Source of the DNA: Paenibacillus agricola
GTDB lineage: Bacteria > Bacillota > Bacilli > Paenibacillales > NBRC-103111
Direction: 5' to 3'
DNA: 64,000 bases
NCBI RefSeq assembly: GCF_011440305.1
Contig: NZ_JAAOIW010000010.1
Span: 186,001 to 250,000 of the forward strand
This document shows, piece by piece, positions 62,481-64,000 of this stretch. How positions within the stretch are numbered: the stretch's first letter is position 1; each line of letters starts with the position of its first letter. Below the pieces are notes generated by a model that was not told the DNA's origin, did no database searches, and was given only the letters and a program-made list of their open reading frames with translations. The position numbers were made by a program, and so were the translations under genes.

Positions 62481-63382
62481 ATGCAAAAATTATAGTAGTA
62501 GGGAGCTTAAATATGGATCTTGTGGTCCAGGTTCAGGAGCTGCCCAAAGAAGGAGAAACACTGCTCGGGATCGCAATGTCGGAAAATCCGGGAGGCAAGG
62601 GTGCTAACCAGGCCGTCGCTATTGGCAAGCTGCAAGCATCGGTCAGCATGATAGGCAGAGTCGGCAAGGATGCCCATGGCGCCCGATTATTGGACTCTTT
62701 GCAGCAGGCAGGTGTGGACACGCAATATTTGATGGAATCCACAACGCCGACAGGTATTGCCCTTGTAACCGTAGACGGGCATGGCAGCAATCATATTATC
62801 GTGGTGCCGGGCGCCAACTTCGAGCTGGCTGTGGCGGATATTGAACAGCAGCGGGCAGCTATCGAGCAATGTGAGATCGTGGTTTTACAGCTGGAGGTTC
62901 CGATGGCTACGGTGGTTTATACGCTTAAGTTGGCCAAAGAGTTGGGCAAAACCACGATCTTGAATCCGGCTCCCGCCCAGCCACTGAGCAAGGAATTGCT
63001 GCAATATGTCGATTTGCTCGTTCCTAATGAGCATGAGCTGCAAAGCCTGTCCGGCATCGAGGTTATCGATGAGGCCTCGCTGAAACAAGCGGCGATTGCC
63101 CTGCTTGGGCAAGGTGTACAGGCGTTGCTTGTGACGCTAGGCGCAGCAGGCTGCTGCTACATCGACCATGACGGGTTCACGATGTACCCGACAGCCAAGG
63201 TACAGGCAGTGGATACGACGGCCGCGGGCGACAGCTTTATCGGCGGTTTTGTAGCCGGATATGTGCAGCACCACGACATGGCGGCAGCCATTGCACAGGC
63301 CCAGAAGGCCGCTGCGATTACCGTGACCAGGCATGGCGCGCAGGTATCGTTGCCAACTTGGAATGAATTATCCAACGCCTGA
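62477..63382 (+). CDS. rbsK: Ribokinase
   Basis: 301 residues. PfkB fold with NPGGKGANQA near 37-46 and the anion hole/catalytic DTTAAGDSF with Asp252. Phosphorylates ribose at C5 for entry into the pentose phosphate pathway, joining with RpiA encoded at 28292. Coupled to rbsR. No ribose transporter genes (rbsDACB) follow, unlike the usual operon. Confidence 0.93.
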   Translation: MNAKIIVVGSLNMDLVVQVQELPKEGETLLGIAMSENPGGKGANQAVAIGKLQASVSMIGRVGKDAHGARLLDSLQQAGVDTQYLMESTTPTGIALVTVDGHGSNHIIVVPGANFELAVADIEQQRAAIEQCEIVVLQLEVPMATVVYTLKLAKELGKTTILNPAPAQPLSKELLQYVDLLVPNEHELQSLSGIEVIDEASLKQAAIALLGQGVQALLVTLGAAGCCYIDHDGFTMYPTAKVQAVDTTAAGDSFIGGFVAGYVQHHDMAAAIAQAQKAAAITVTRHGAQVSLPTWNELSNA

Positions 63383-63448
63383 GCACAACTGGGTTCACAA
63401 GTGACTTATCCAAACCTAAAAATACAGATCAAACAGGCGGCTAACCCT

Positions 63449-63471
63449 TAGACGGGCTACCGTCTATTTTT
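63449..63471 (+). terminator. Terminator after rbsRK
   Basis: TAGACGG and CCGTCTA form a 7-bp stem around GCTA, followed by TTTTT. Confidence 0.9.
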
Positions 63472-63570
63472 GCTTGTATGGGTGAACACCGTGCTCCCCA
63501 TGGGTGAAGCTCCATAGACTGTTGTTGTGTACCCTAGTTACATGCCCTACACTTTATGGAGGTGTCCCGA

Positions 63571-63870
63571 ATGGAAAAATATCAGCCTATGCCTACGTAC
63601 AATACCCAGATGCCATATACCGCGCCAGCGCCGATGCCCAAACCAATGACGTCTGCAATGCCGAGCAGCTATATGCAGCCGATTAATGTGCATGCCAGCT
63701 ATGAAGAAATTAATATTTACGAGCAAAAAAAACCCGTATACCACCATCATCCCGTACCTTGCCATCAGCCCGTTCCTTGCCATAAACCAGCAGGGGGATG
63801 GTCGTCAGCCGGTTCGATTCTGGTCCTGTACATTTTGCTTGCTATTATTCTGCGTAGTGTTTGGAAATAA
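63571..63870 (+). CDS. YjcZ-like small membrane protein, sporulation-associated type
   Basis: 99 residues. A Met/Pro/Ala-rich and His/Pro-rich body (VYHHHPVPCHQPVPCHKPAG) is followed by one C-terminal hydrophobic segment (SILVLYILLAIILRSVW) that resembles YjcZ sporulation proteins. ATG at 63571 with GGAGGTG upstream; 63556 is a less likely earlier start. The function of the family is poorly known. Confidence 0.65.
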   Translation: MEKYQPMPTYNTQMPYTAPAPMPKPMTSAMPSSYMQPINVHASYEEINIYEQKKPVYHHHPVPCHQPVPCHKPAGGWSSAGSILVLYILLAIILRSVWK

Positions 63871-64000
63871 CCATGTGGAATGGTGCATGAGGGCACGGAA
63901 TGGCTGATGGGATAGGCAACCCCGCCAACCCACTCGATTAGCAGGTATAATGTATCTTTGCCTCCTTGTTCCTAAAGGAAAGACCCTTTATAAATATCCT

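Overview
The window reads as chromosome of a low-to-mid GC, Gram-positive, endospore-forming Bacillales bacterium, most likely Paenibacillus or a close relative. The evidence is strong AGGAGG-type ribosome binding sites, lipoprotein solute-binding proteins paired with LplB/YtcP-type sugar permeases, large membrane-bound AraC (YesS-like) regulators, several S-layer-homology (SLH) proteins and a YjcZ-like small protein. No rRNA, tRNA or CRISPR array was seen. No intact transposase was seen either, but several repeats and gene remnants are present. This assignment is by inspection only.

Layout. 165-5796: a ferric-iron/phosphonate-type ABC transporter (ATPase, lipoprotein, fused double permease) followed by a beta-CASP metallo-beta-lactamase protein; a ~67-70 bp tandem repeat in about four copies covers the junction. 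5797-6663: gene-poor, with one strong terminator and a decayed FecCD-type permease fragment. 6664-7638: aldo/keto reductase. 7790-20284: carbohydrate locus A (membrane AraC sensor, lipoprotein, GH42, enolase-superfamily enzyme, large GH67/GH20-like protein, two permeases), with hairpins inside the operon. 20517-23819: SLH protein. 23975-29467: mostly housekeeping and small unknown genes (DedA, thioredoxin-like, MBL hydrolase, rpiA, NUDIX, small unknowns). 29543-40985: carbohydrate locus B (GH2, divergent ArsR-type regulator with an operator-like repeat cluster, membrane AraC sensor, two permeases, a second enolase-superfamily enzyme, lipoprotein).

41200-58827 is the most unusual part: three SLH-protein loci, two near-duplicate OmpR-type two-component systems (one with a wrecked kinase), a MerR-SDR pair and a cytochrome P450. 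This part holds several repeat families. A 57-bp sequence occurs as an inverted pair upstream of two outward-facing SLH genes. A ~33-bp inverted pair with target-duplication-like flanks brackets MerR-SDR. Further related copies lie near the two-component systems. 58828-61124 is a mosaic of remnants (MFS fragment, small broken ORFs) with a GC-rich SDR and a small ArsR regulator. 61335-63382 is a rbsR-rbsK pair with a clear promoter and operator. 63571-63870 is a small YjcZ-like gene.

How the parts appear to work together. Loci A and B have the same toolkit: extracellular sensing by an AraC-type membrane regulator, lipoprotein capture, import through two permeases that need an ATPase encoded elsewhere, cytoplasmic glycosidases, and an acid-sugar dehydratase/racemase-like enzyme. 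This suggests uptake and breakdown of oligosaccharides containing sugar acids. In the SLH region the two-component systems sit beside the surface-protein genes, and 11-bp-period direct repeats upstream of these genes are plausible binding sites for the OmpR-type regulators. Both regulatory links are inferred.
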